Program-made: the position numbers and the translations under genes
Notes under the pieces: generated by a model
What the model saw: the letters and a program-made list of their open reading frames with translations, nothing else
Told to the model about the DNA's origin: nothing
The model's database searches: none
DNA from: Actinoplanes lobatus
GTDB taxonomy: Bacteria; Actinomycetota; Actinomycetes; Mycobacteriales; Micromonosporaceae
Reading direction: 5' to 3'
NCBI RefSeq assembly: GCF_014205215.1
Contig: NZ_JACHNC010000001.1
Location: 9,792,501-9,856,500, forward strand
DNA length: 64,000 nt
Shown here: positions 52,646-61,109 of the stretch, one piece after another
How the letters are laid out: each line of letters begins with the position of its first letter
Position numbering within the stretch: position 1 is the first letter of the stretch

Positions 52646-53674
52646 ATGATCCCGAAGGTGTCGCGCAAACGCCCCACCATCCGCGACGTCGCGGCTGAGG
52701 CAGGGGTGTCCTACGCGACGGTCTCCCGGGTGCTCAACGGCCGGGACTGGGTCAGCCCCGAGGCCGTCCGCGCGGTCCGCGACGCCATCTCCCGTACCGG
52801 GTACACCGCCAACCCGCACGCCCGGTCGCTGGCGACCGGGAAGTCCGGCTCGATCGCGTTCCTGCTCACCGAGCCGCAGCATCTGCTCTTCGAGGACCCG
52901 AACTTCTCGGTGCTGCTGCGCGGGGTGGCCCAGGCGCTCTCCGACCGGGAGCTGACGCTGATCCTGATGATCGCGTCGACCCCGGTGGAGCGCAGCCGGG
53001 CCATCGCCTACCTCTCCGGCGGCCACGTCGACGGGGTGCTGCTGGTGTCGCCGCACTCCGGCGACCCGCTGCTGCGGCAGCTCGTCGAGGCCGAGGTGCC
53101 GATCGTGGCCTGCGGTCAGGTGCTCGGCTTCGAGGACCGGATCAGCTCGGTGTCGGCGGACGACTGGGGCGGCGGCCGGTCGGCCGTCGAGCACCTGCTC
53201 GCCCAGGGCTGCCGGCGGATCGCCACGATCACCGGGCCGCAGGACACCTTCGGCGGCGTGTTCCGGCTGCGCGGCTACACCGACGCGCTGACGGCGGCCG
53301 GCATCACGGTCGACCCGGCGTACATCGTGCACGGCGACTGGAGCCGGGAGAGCGGCGCGGCCGGCATGCGGGCGCTGCTCGACCGGGTGCCCGAGGTGGA
53401 CGCGGTGTTCGCCGCCTCGGACGCGATGGCCGCGGCCGCCCTGCCGGTGCTGCGGGAGGCCGGGCGCGAGGTGCCCGGCGACGTGCGGGTGGTCGGGTTC
53501 GACGACTCCGGGCTGGCGGCCACCACCGAGCCGCCGCTCACCACCGTCCGGCATCCGCTGGAACGGATCAGCGAAGAGATGGTCCGGCTGCTCACCGACG
53601 TGATCGCCGGGCGCACCCCGCTCTCCATCACCGTGCCCACCAGCCTGGTCGTGCGGGGCAGCTCTCCCGCCTGA
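52646..53674 (+). CDS. LacI-family repressor of the galactan locus
   Basis: A 342-residue regulator. Helix-turn-helix PTIRDVAAEAGVSYATVSR with hinge YTANPHARSLATG, then an effector domain (IAFLLTEPQHLLF ... VDAVFAASDAMAAAAL ... VGFDDSGLAATTEPPLTTV). ATG 52646 is 2 bases after the permease stop with no strong ribosome site, so translation is probably coupled. Likely binds CTGTAACCGGTCACAG sites at 49268 and 49358 and is released by galactose or a galacto-oligosaccharide (inference). Confidence 0.92.
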   Translation: MIPKVSRKRPTIRDVAAEAGVSYATVSRVLNGRDWVSPEAVRAVRDAISRTGYTANPHARSLATGKSGSIAFLLTEPQHLLFEDPNFSVLLRGVAQALSDRELTLILMIASTPVERSRAIAYLSGGHVDGVLLVSPHSGDPLLRQLVEAEVPIVACGQVLGFEDRISSVSADDWGGGRSAVEHLLAQGCRRIATITGPQDTFGGVFRLRGYTDALTAAGITVDPAYIVHGDWSRESGAAGMRALLDRVPEVDAVFAASDAMAAAALPVLREAGREVPGDVRVVGFDDSGLAATTEPPLTTVRHPLERISEEMVRLLTDVIAGRTPLSITVPTSLVVRGSSPA

Positions 53675-53680
53675 GACCGG

Positions 53681-53713
53681 CCGGCCTCGATACACCCCCT
53701 TGATCGAGGCCGG
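53681..53713 (+). terminator. Terminator after the galactan importer operon
   Basis: CCGGCCTCGAT, an 11-nt loop and ATCGAGGCCGG form an 11-bp stem 7 bp after the repressor stop. The two GH53 genes downstream therefore probably have their own promoter in the AT-richer 53715-53760 stretch. Confidence 0.75.
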
Positions 53714-53763
53714 TCTTGCACAAATACAGCCCCTTTTGTCATGGAAGACCATAAAGGAGCGTC

Positions 53764-54861
53764 ATGAAACCATCCCTCACGGTCGCCGCCTTCCTCGCGG
53801 TGGCTCTCATCCCCGCACCCGCCGTCGCGCACGACAGTGACGCGTGGCGCATGCGCGGCGCGGACGTGTCGACACTCCAGCGCTCGCTGGAGCTCGGCCA
53901 GCGGTTCTACGACGTACGGGGGCGCCGCGACAACCCGTACGACATCCTCAAGCAGGCCGGCGCCAACTACGTCCGGCTGCGCATCTGGAACGACCCGACC
54001 AGCGGCTACTCCAACAAGGCGAAGGTGCTCGAGCAGGCCCGGGCGGCGAAGGCCCGCGGCATGAAGCTGCTCATCGACTTCCACTACTCGGACACCTGGG
54101 CCGACCCGGGCAAGCAGTACACCCCCGCGGCATGGGAGGGGCACGACCTCGCGCAGCTCCAGAAGGACGTCTACGACTACACGTACGACGTCTGCACCAG
54201 CCTGAAGAGGCAGGGCACCACCCCGGACAGCGTGCAGATCGGCAACGAGATCAACGTCGGCATGCTGTGGCCGGTCGGCTACGTGAACAACAGCGACTTC
54301 GGGCCGCTCGCCAAGCTGCTGAACGCCGGCTACGACGCCACCAAGGCGTGCAGCAAACGCACCGAGGTCATGGTGCACACCGCGCTGGCCGGCAACATCG
54401 GCGCGGCGCACTGGTTCTACGACGGCATCACGGCGGCCGGCGCCAGGTGGGACGTCACGGCACTGTCCTACTACTGCATGTGGCACGGGACGCTGGACAA
54501 CCTGACCACGGTCATCGGCGACGTCACCGACCGATACGGCAAGCCCGTGGTGATCGCGGAGACGGCGTACCCGTACACCACCGAGAACTACGACCACCTC
54601 GAGAACATCATGCTCTCGGCCGCACCCTGCGACGGCATCCCCGCGACGCCCCAGGGCCAGGCACAGGAGTTCGCCGCGGTGCAGAACACCGCCCGGGCGG
54701 CCGGCGCGATCGGCGTCTTCTACTGGGAACCCACCTGGACCGCCATCGACGGCAACGGCTGGGACACCGAGGACATCGAGAACTCCGGCAACGCCTGGGA
54801 GAACATGGCCACCTTCGACGACAACGGGAAGATCAACCCGTACGTCCGCTGGCTCCGTTGA
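53764..54861 (+). CDS. Secreted GH53 endo-beta-1,4-galactanase, first paralogue
   Basis: A 365-residue arabinogalactan endo-galactanase. Signal peptide of about 22 residues ending AVAHD. GH53 barrel motifs: MRGADVSTLQRSLELG, YVRLRIWNDP, LLIDFHYSDTWADPGKQ, acid/base Glu in SVQIGNEINVGMLWP, nucleophile Glu in VIAETAYPYT, and GVFYWEPTW. GGAGCG precedes the ATG. It cuts pectic galactan side chains outside the cell, and the products feed the importer and GH35 upstream. Adjacent to a diverged tandem copy. Confidence 0.95.
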   Translation: MKPSLTVAAFLAVALIPAPAVAHDSDAWRMRGADVSTLQRSLELGQRFYDVRGRRDNPYDILKQAGANYVRLRIWNDPTSGYSNKAKVLEQARAAKARGMKLLIDFHYSDTWADPGKQYTPAAWEGHDLAQLQKDVYDYTYDVCTSLKRQGTTPDSVQIGNEINVGMLWPVGYVNNSDFGPLAKLLNAGYDATKACSKRTEVMVHTALAGNIGAAHWFYDGITAAGARWDVTALSYYCMWHGTLDNLTTVIGDVTDRYGKPVVIAETAYPYTTENYDHLENIMLSAAPCDGIPATPQGQAQEFAAVQNTARAAGAIGVFYWEPTWTAIDGNGWDTEDIENSGNAWENMATFDDNGKINPYVRWLR

Positions 54862-54868
54862 TCTTGAT

Positions 54869-54895
54869 CGTGGCCCGGGCTCGCACCGGGCCACG
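54869..54895 (+). terminator. Hairpin between the two GH53 genes
   Basis: CGTGGCCCGG and CCGGGCCACG, a 10-bp stem with a 7-nt loop, 8 bp after the first GH53 stop. It could terminate or attenuate transcription before the second copy. Confidence 0.6.
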
Positions 54896-54955
54896 AGGCA
54901 AGCCGGCGTCCATCCCCGGCGCCGGAGATCCGTTCCTCGTCACTGAAGGAGCGCA

Positions 54956-56059
54956 ATGAAACCGTCCCTACGAGCCGCCTTCTCGGCCGCGGTCCTCGCG
55001 GTCACGCTGGTGGCAGCCCCCGCCCCCGCACAGGCCGCCTCCCTCACCATGCTCGGCGCCGACGTGTCGTCGCTGCAGCGCACGCTCGACCTCGGCGGCA
55101 AGTACTACAACTCCTCGGGTGTCGCGGCGAACCCCTACGACATCCTCAAGACGGCCGGCGTCAACTACGCCCGGCTGCGCGTCTGGAACAACCCGGCCAG
55201 CGGTTACAACAACAAGGCCAAGGTGCTCCAGCAGGCCGCGGCGATCAAGGCCAAGGGCCTGAAGCTGATGGTCGACTTCCACTACTCCGACACGTGGGCC
55301 GACCCGGGCAAGCAGTACCCCCCTGCCGCCTGGGCGTCCTACTCGCTCACCCAGTTGCAGACGGCCGTCTACAACTACACCTACGACGTCTGCACCAGCC
55401 TCAAGTCGGCCGGGCTCACCCCGGACAGCGTGCAGATCGGCAACGAGATCAACGTCGGCATGCTGTGGCCCAAGGGCCAGGTCGTGAGCAGCAACTTCGC
55501 CCCGCTGGCGTCGCTGCTGAAGCAGGGCTACAACGCGACGAAGGCCTGCAACAGCGGCACACAGGTGATCATCCACACCGCGGACGCGGACAGCATGACC
55601 AACATGCGCTGGTTCTACGACGGCATCAAGGCGGCCGGCGTGACCTGGGACATCACCGGCCTGTCGTACTACTGCATGTGGCACGGCACGCTCGCCAACC
55701 TGTACAACGTGATCGTCGACGCCCGGACCCGTTACAGCAAGCCGGTAGTGATCGTCGAGACGGCGTACCAGTTCACCACGGCCGACGCCGACAGCGAGGC
55801 GAACTCCATCCCCGGAACCGTGCTCTGCGACAGCATCCCGGCCACCTCGGCCGGACAGGCCCAGCAGTTCACCTGGGTGCAGAACACGGCCCGCAACGCC
55901 GGCGCCATCGGTGTCTTCTACTGGGAACCCACCTGGTACGCCATCAAGGGCAACGGCTGGGACCCGGCGAACATCAACGGCACCGGCGACGGCTGGGACA
56001 ACATGGCCACGTTCGACTGGTCCGGCAAGGTGAACCCGTACATCAAGTGGACCGCCTGA
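54956..56059 (+). CDS. Secreted GH53 endo-beta-1,4-galactanase, second paralogue
   Basis: A 367-residue paralogue aligned end to end with the first: signal peptide (to about residue 25, PAQAAS), MLGADVSSLQRTLDLGGKY, LMVDFHYSDTWADPGKQ, acid/base Glu in SVQIGNEINVGML, nucleophile Glu in VIVETAYQFTT, and GVFYWEPTWYAIKGNGWD. Catalytic residues are kept in both, so both should be active. Differences cluster in surface loops (for example KTAGVNYARLRVW against KQAGANYVRLRIW). Tandem duplication with divergence; different chain-length or branch preference is possible. Confidence 0.95.
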   Translation: MKPSLRAAFSAAVLAVTLVAAPAPAQAASLTMLGADVSSLQRTLDLGGKYYNSSGVAANPYDILKTAGVNYARLRVWNNPASGYNNKAKVLQQAAAIKAKGLKLMVDFHYSDTWADPGKQYPPAAWASYSLTQLQTAVYNYTYDVCTSLKSAGLTPDSVQIGNEINVGMLWPKGQVVSSNFAPLASLLKQGYNATKACNSGTQVIIHTADADSMTNMRWFYDGIKAAGVTWDITGLSYYCMWHGTLANLYNVIVDARTRYSKPVVIVETAYQFTTADADSEANSIPGTVLCDSIPATSAGQAQQFTWVQNTARNAGAIGVFYWEPTWYAIKGNGWDPANINGTGDGWDNMATFDWSGKVNPYIKWTA

Positions 56060-56065
56060 CGTCCC

Positions 56066-56290
56066 CCTCCGCGGCCAGGTCCGGATCCCCGCCGAACCAC
56101 TGACGGCCGCACCCCACGCGACCAGGTCCGGCTTTTGCCGGCCCCCTGACGGTCGCACCCCACGCGACCCGGTCCGGCTCCCCGCCGAACCACTGACGGT
56201 CGCACCCCACGCGACCCGGTCCGGCTCCCCGCCGAACCACTGACGGTCGCACCCACGGCGACCCGGTCCGGCTTCCTGCCGGGCCGGGCT
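56066..56290. repeat. About 47-bp tandem repeat downstream of the GH53 genes
   Basis: The landmark TGACGGTCGCACCCCACGCG and its variants recur at 56101, 56147, 56194 and 56241 (46-47 bp apart), alternating with GGTCCGGCTCCCCGCCGAAC. Four copies plus a leading half copy. Short internal inverted repeats make a transcription-stop role possible. Confidence 0.85.
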
Positions 56291-56359
56291 CGCTGCCTTT
56301 CCCCGGTACGGGCTTCCCGAACCCGCCGTACCAGACCCGCGAGCCGGGTGGGTGGCCCG

Positions 56360-56410
56360 GACCGTGCCGCGCCCGCCGGGCGTGAGCGGTGTGTCACCCA
56401 CCGAAACCCG
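56360..56410 (+). repeat. Dispersed intergenic repeat, copy 2
   Basis: Same element as 10131-10180 on the opposite strand. The first 27 bases are identical and the rest is similar. Confidence 0.75.
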
Positions 56411-57150
56411 GTCCCACCCTCTGCCGGGAACCGCAGGCTTGCCCCGGGCGGCCCGTATTCCGTCGCTGAGCCACATCTCAACCGCACGAGCCGCACCAAG
56501 CTCACTCACCGTAATCAAAGCGATGAGTGCGTGGAGGATCGTGGTTGCTCCTGAGCCTGTTTCCCGGCCGTGAGTGGCCGCGATGTCAAGTTGCGCATTC
56601 GAATGGCTGCGGCGTCATCCCGACTCGCCGGCGATCTTGGGTGATGGTGGCTGTCGGGCCGATCTTGGTTCCCGGTTGCCGCCCGGCGATCAATCATCGC
56701 CCATGATCCACTTCCGCTGGAAGACCTTGGGTTATCGGATACATCCGGGAGTCTTCTTCTTGGTCGCCCACGGCCGGATCCGCAATCCCTCGACAGCAGG
56801 ACGCGTCACCCGGAGCGATCTTGAACGATTCACCACCCGAGGCGGTGGTAAATCGTTCAAGATCGCACAACAGCGGCACGTAAAGCGGGCGAAACGGGCA
56901 CCCGTTTCCGGCGAAAGCCCCATTTCCGCCTAGCGCGGCGGACGGCGCCCCCATTTGGCGGTTCGCCCGACCGGGCGCTTGACAACCGGGAAAGAGACTC
57001 CCTGGCTACCCCTGCGCACCCACCCTCACGAAAGCGCGACCACCCGCACCGGGCGACCGGCGCAACGGCCGGGAGCAGGCAACCCCATGCCTGGCCGGCA
57101 AGACGGTGACCAACGGCCGAGCGTCACCGGCGGCAGGAACGGGGGCGAGG
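56411..57150. other. Intergenic stretch without a supported gene
   Basis: Lower GC than the surroundings from 56450 to 56880, without convincing codon bias in any frame. Apart from the hairpin at 56815-56866, nothing functional is recognised. A 119-codon open frame at 56574-56933 runs through the hairpin and is not accepted. Confidence 0.6.
56815..56866. repeat. Solo REP-like hairpin
   Basis: GCGATCTTGAACGATT and AATCGTTCAAGATCGC are perfect 16-bp arms around an inner ACCACC/GGTGGT stem: a 52-nt hairpin. It has the same design as the array units at 7.3-8.0 kb (ATCTTG-GACG arms with CC-rich inner stem), so it is a single dispersed member of that family. Confidence 0.85.
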
Positions 57151-57375
57151 CCAGACTCCTAGGAGCGGCAGCGGGAGCGAAGCCAGACTCCTAGGAGCGG
57201 CAGCGGGAGCGAAGCCAGACTCCTAGGAGCGGCAGCGGGAGCGAAGCCAGACTCCTAGGAGCGGCAGCGGGAGCGAAGCCAGACTCCTAGGAGCGGCAGC
57301 GGGAGCGAAGCCAGACTCCTAGGAGCGGCAGCGGGAGCGAAGCCAGACTCCTGGGAGTGGCAGCGGGAGCGAGGG
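57145..57375. repeat. 32-bp tandem repeat, seven copies
   Basis: CCAGACTCCTAGGAGCGGCA recurs at 57151, 57183, 57215, 57247, 57279, 57311 and, with a changed base, 57343: an exact 32-bp period. Each unit contains the 10-bp palindrome CTCCTAGGAG. No spacers. Confidence 0.95.
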
Positions 57376-57428
57376 CAGAGCGACGCGCAAACGCAGGACG
57401 GGAACGCGGACCGGCCGTCGCCCTCCGG

Positions 57429-57520
57429 GCGACGGCCGGAGGGCGACGGCCGGAGAGCGACGGCCGGAGAGCGACGGCCGGAGAGCGACGGCCGGAGAGC
57501 GACGGCCGGAGGGCGGCGGC
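57429..57520. repeat. 15-bp tandem repeat, about six copies
   Basis: GCGACGGCCGGAGAG and variants repeat every 15 bp between the 32-bp array and the stop of the MMPL gene. Contains CGGCCG palindromes. Confidence 0.9.
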
Positions 57521-57537
57521 CGGTCGTACCGGAGCGG

Positions 57538-59724
57538 TCAGGCGGAGGTCACGGCCGGCTCGGACGGGAGCGGGTCGACCGACGGTGGGTGGCGCTCCAA
57601 CGCGGCGCCCTCCACGTCCAGTTCCGGCAGCCAGCGCAGCCAGGCCGGGAGCCACCAGGCGGAGCTGCCGAGCAGGGCGAGCGCCGCCGGGACGGCGATC
57701 ATGCGGACGATGAAGGCGTCGAAGGCGATGCCCACGGCCAGGGCGAAGGCGATCGGCTTGATGGTGTCGTTGCCTTCGGGGACGAAGGCGGCGAAGACCG
57801 CGAACATGATGGTCGCGGCGGCGATCACGACCGGGGCGGCCTGGCGGAAGCCGGTCACGATGGCCTCGCGGGGCGCCGCGCCGTGGGCGTGGGCCTCGTG
57901 CATGCGGGAGACCAGGAAGACCTGGTAGTCCATGGCCAGGCCGAACAGGATGCCCACGATGATGATGGGGGCGAGGCTCAGGATCGGGCCGGTGGAGCCG
58001 GCGTTGACGGCGTCGGCGGCCCAGCCCCACTGGAAGACCGCGACCGTCGCGCCGAAGGCGGCGCCGATGGTGAGCAGGAAGCCGAGCACGCCGACGACCG
58101 GCACGAGCAGCGAGCGGAAGACCAGCACCAGCAGCACGAACGCCAGGCCGACGACGAGCCCCAGGTAGACGGGCAGGGCGTCGTTGAGCTTCTGCGACAC
58201 GTCGATGCTGACCGCCGTGTTGCCGGTCACGTAGACCACGGAGCCCTCGCCGCCCTCGACCGAGTCACGGATCGCGTGCACCACGGCGACGGTCCGGTCG
58301 TCCTCCGGGCCGGTGACCGGGATGATCGTGACGAGGGCGGCCGAGCCGTCCTGGTTGGGCTGCGGGGGCAGCACCAGGGTGCCCTTCGGCAGCACCTCGG
58401 TGAGGTGTTTCTGCACCCGGGGCGCGAACCGCACCGAGTCGGGGCCGTCGATCAGCACCAGCAAGGGGCTGCTGACGCCGGGGCCGAACCGGGTGTCGAT
58501 GATCGCCTGGGCGCGGGCCTGGGTGGTGCCCTCGGCGGCGCGCTGGGCCAGGGTGGTCTTCATCGAGAAGAACGGGACGGCGACGACGGCGAGGGCGGCG
58601 ACGGCCACGATCAGGCTGAGCCAGCTGTGCCGGGTGACCAGGTTCGCCCAGCCCCGGATGAAGCCGCGGCCGTCGGAGACGTCGGACGTGGCCGGGACTC
58701 CGCGCAGCTTCCGGGGCAGCGCCCGTACGCCGATGAAGCCGAGGATGGCCGGGACCAGGGTGATCGCGACCAGCACGGCGATCACGATGGTGGCGGCCGC
58801 GGCGATGCCCATCTCGGAGAGGAACGGGATGCCGACGACGGAGAGGCCGACCAGGGCGATGACCACGGTGAGGCCGGCGGTGACGACGGCCGCGCCCGCG
58901 GTGCCGACGGCCATCGCGGCGGCGGCTTCCACGGACAGGCCGCGGCGCAGTTCGTGCCGGAACCGGGTGATGATGAACAGCGCGTAGTCGATGCCGACGG
59001 CGAGGCCGAGCATGACGGCCAGGATCGGGGTGGTCGACTGCAACTCGGTGAACCCGGTGAGGGTGACGAGGCCGGCCGCGCCGATGCCGACGCCGACGAT
59101 CGCGGTCAGCAGGTTCATGCCGGCGGCGACCAGCGAGCGGTAGGTGAGGGCCAGTACGAGGAGGGCCACCACGACGCCGAGGATCTCCGAGGCGCCGCCG
59201 ATGTCGGCCGGGTTGCTGAGTGCCTCGCCGCGGGCTTCGACGGTGAGCCCGCCGGTCCGGGCCTGCTCGATCGCGGCGGTGACGGCTTCCCGCTGCTCGT
59301 CGGTGACCTCGGAGGGCTGCACCGGGTAGCGGATCGAGCTGTACGCGGCGGTCTGGTCCCGGGAGACGGCCGGCGCCTCGGGGTCGAGCGGGTTGGACGC
59401 GCCCGCCGCGCCGGGCAGTTTGCCGAGGACGGCGACGATCCGGGTCACCTCGGTGGCGTTCGCCGGGTCGGTGATCTTCTGGCCGGGCGGGGCCGCCATC
59501 ACCACCTGGACCACTGCGCCGGCCGATGCCTCGCCGAACCTCTCCTTCATCAGCGCGAGCGCGGTGGTCGACTCCTGGCCGGGAATGCTGAACGTGTTGG
59601 CCGTGGCGCCGGAGAGCGTGCCGGCTCCCACGCCGACGGCGACCAGCGCCACGAGCCAGGCGACGGTGACGAGTATCCGGTGCCGTACTGACGCCAGCCC
59701 GAGCCGGTGCAGCAGCGTTGCCAT
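57538..59724 (-). CDS. MMPL/RND-family exporter
   Basis: A 728-residue transporter with twelve predicted helices in two repeats of six, each preceded by a large extracytoplasmic domain (residues 40-190 and 400-520). Conserved parts include TPILAVMLGLAVGIDYALF in repeat 1, and the matching segment IIVGILFGLAMDYQVFLVSRM in repeat 2, where the Asp-Tyr pairs relay protons. ATG 59724 follows AAAAGGAA. The regulator gene immediately upstream suggests induction by its export substrate, a lipid or hydrophobic small molecule (inference). Confidence 0.94.
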   Translation of the reverse strand: MATLLHRLGLASVRHRILVTVAWLVALVAVGVGAGTLSGATANTFSIPGQESTTALALMKERFGEASAGAVVQVVMAAPPGQKITDPANATEVTRIVAVLGKLPGAAGASNPLDPEAPAVSRDQTAAYSSIRYPVQPSEVTDEQREAVTAAIEQARTGGLTVEARGEALSNPADIGGASEILGVVVALLVLALTYRSLVAAGMNLLTAIVGVGIGAAGLVTLTGFTELQSTTPILAVMLGLAVGIDYALFIITRFRHELRRGLSVEAAAAMAVGTAGAAVVTAGLTVVIALVGLSVVGIPFLSEMGIAAAATIVIAVLVAITLVPAILGFIGVRALPRKLRGVPATSDVSDGRGFIRGWANLVTRHSWLSLIVAVAALAVVAVPFFSMKTTLAQRAAEGTTQARAQAIIDTRFGPGVSSPLLVLIDGPDSVRFAPRVQKHLTEVLPKGTLVLPPQPNQDGSAALVTIIPVTGPEDDRTVAVVHAIRDSVEGGEGSVVYVTGNTAVSIDVSQKLNDALPVYLGLVVGLAFVLLVLVFRSLLVPVVGVLGFLLTIGAAFGATVAVFQWGWAADAVNAGSTGPILSLAPIIIVGILFGLAMDYQVFLVSRMHEAHAHGAAPREAIVTGFRQAAPVVIAAATIMFAVFAAFVPEGNDTIKPIAFALAVGIAFDAFIVRMIAVPAALALLGSSAWWLPAWLRWLPELDVEGAALERHPPSVDPLPSEPAVTSA

Positions 59725-59752
59725 GAGGGGTTCCTTTTTTCCGTGTGGGGCT

Positions 59753-60301
59753 TCAGTGACCGAGGGCGTCGAAGCCGACCTCGGCGAGGCGGGTCGCGGC
59801 GCCGGGATGGAGCTGGCCGCAGAGGGCGATGCTGGCCACCGCGACCGCGCCGAGCGCTCCGGTGACCCGCAGCGCCCGCTCGGTGTCGGCGTGCGGCTCG
59901 TCGCCGAACGCGCCGGCGATGGCTTCACCGATCACCGCGAGGGCCTCGCCGATCTCGCTCTCCGGCTCGGCGAGCAGGGAGGAGAGCAGCAGGGCGACCG
60001 TGCCGGGCTGGGCCACCGCGAGCTCGGCCAGCCCGGTGAGCACGGCCCGGTCCCGCTGCGGGCCGGGCGGGAGGTCCGCCACACCGGAGGCGGTGTCGTG
60101 GATCTGCTCGACGCAGCGCCCGATCACCGCGGTCTGCAACGCCTCCTTGGTCGGGAAGCGGTGCAGCAGGCCGGTCTTGGAGTAGCCGACCGTGTCCGCG
60201 ATCCGCTGGACCGAGGTCTCCTTGAGCCCGTGCCGGGCGAAGAGGTGCGCCGCGGCCTCGAGGATCTCGTCGTCGATCTGCTGCTTGGTGGGGCGGGGCA
60301 T
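59753..60301 (-). CDS. TetR-family repressor of the MMPL exporter
   Basis: A 182-residue repressor. Helix-turn-helix EILEAAAHLFARHGLKETSV then RIADTVGYSKTGLLHRFPTK, followed by a variable helical ligand domain. ATG 60301 is chosen since the TetR N-terminus (PRPTKQQIDDEILEAA) starts there; the longer frame runs through the probable operator. It is 28 bp upstream of the exporter and co-transcribed with it, so it likely represses both. Confidence 0.92.
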   Translation of the reverse strand: MPRPTKQQIDDEILEAAAHLFARHGLKETSVQRIADTVGYSKTGLLHRFPTKEALQTAVIGRCVEQIHDTASGVADLPPGPQRDRAVLTGLAELAVAQPGTVALLLSSLLAEPESEIGEALAVIGEAIAGAFGDEPHADTERALRVTGALGAVAVASIALCGQLHPGAATRLAEVGFDALGH

Positions 60302-60323
60302 GGGACCACCGTAGACCGTAATG

Positions 60324-60336
60324 GACCAACCTGGTC
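60324..60336. promoter_or_regulatory. Candidate TetR operator
   Basis: GACCA ACC TGGTC is an inverted repeat 22 bp upstream of the tetR start, in the position expected for an autoregulatory operator. Confidence 0.55.
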
Positions 60337-60368
60337 TGGGAGGGACCGTGTCGGTCCCCACACTCCTG

Positions 60369-61109
60369 TCAGTCCGCTTCTGATTGCCCACGGTGGCGGT
60401 CGTAAACATCACGGAGGTACGGGTCCGGCCCGTCCACCGCCCAGCCGAACACCAGCGGCTCGTCCTCGCACTCGACCGCGTAGACCGGCAGCCACACCGG
60501 GCGCGGGACGGCCGCGGTCACCTCGACGGGCACCGCCGGCCCGGTGAAGTCGGCGGCGTCCGGCCTGCTCAGCAACAGTTCGATGGCATCCGGGGGCAGC
60601 GGGTGGGCGGGGCCTACCGGGTCGAAGACGGTGCCGTCGGGCAGGGTCAGCGCGGGCTCGCCGAGCCACACCGAGTGGGTGGCGTGCGCGTACGGCACCG
60701 GCTCTCCCCCGCAGCCGTCGAACCGGAGGGTGATCCGGCGGCCCGGCGTGAGCACGTGGCGGCGCCCGTCGGCGACGGACAGGTGCCCGAGTTCGGTCAG
60801 CGCGAGGTTGTCCCCGTCGTACCGCAGGTGCCCGATCCCCACCAGGAACCGCACGGCCCGGGTGACCAGTGCCGGCTCCACCCCGAAGAACGCGGCCAGC
60901 TCGGCGGGGCGCCGCAGGCCGGTCTCGGCGACCGCCCGGCTCAGGTAGCGGTCGAAGACGTCGTACGAGTGCGCCTCCCGGACCTCCGCCACCACGTCCA
61001 CGGCCCACATCGGCAGCAGCAGCGGCACGAACCGCCGCGGCCGCACGCCCGGCAGCGCCCCGGCCCGGCGGACCACCTCCCGCATCGGCAGGTGGGCCGC
61101 CTCAGCCAC
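60369..61109 (-). CDS. Protein of unknown function, partner of helicase-like protein
   Basis: A 246-residue soluble protein. Residues 45-110 look like a winged-helix (YDVFDRYLSRAVAETGLRRP, LAAFFGVEPALVTRAVRFLV, LTELGHLSVADGR); the rest is beta-rich with no recognised motif (WLPVYAVECEDEPLVFGWAV). GTG 61109 overlaps the stop of the upstream helicase-like gene by 8 bp, so the two are co-translated and probably act together. ATG 61085 is an alternative start. Family not recognised. Confidence 0.7.
   Translation of the reverse strand: MAEAAHLPMREVVRRAGALPGVRPRRFVPLLLPMWAVDVVAEVREAHSYDVFDRYLSRAVAETGLRRPAELAAFFGVEPALVTRAVRFLVGIGHLRYDGDNLALTELGHLSVADGRRHVLTPGRRITLRFDGCGGEPVPYAHATHSVWLGEPALTLPDGTVFDPVGPAHPLPPDAIELLLSRPDAADFTGPAVPVEVTAAVPRPVWLPVYAVECEDEPLVFGWAVDGPDPYLRDVYDRHRGQSEAD

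Noticed and set aside
56574..56933. 119-codon open frame in the intergenic region
   Set aside because: It reads through the 52-nt hairpin, has mixed codon use and no recognisable domain.
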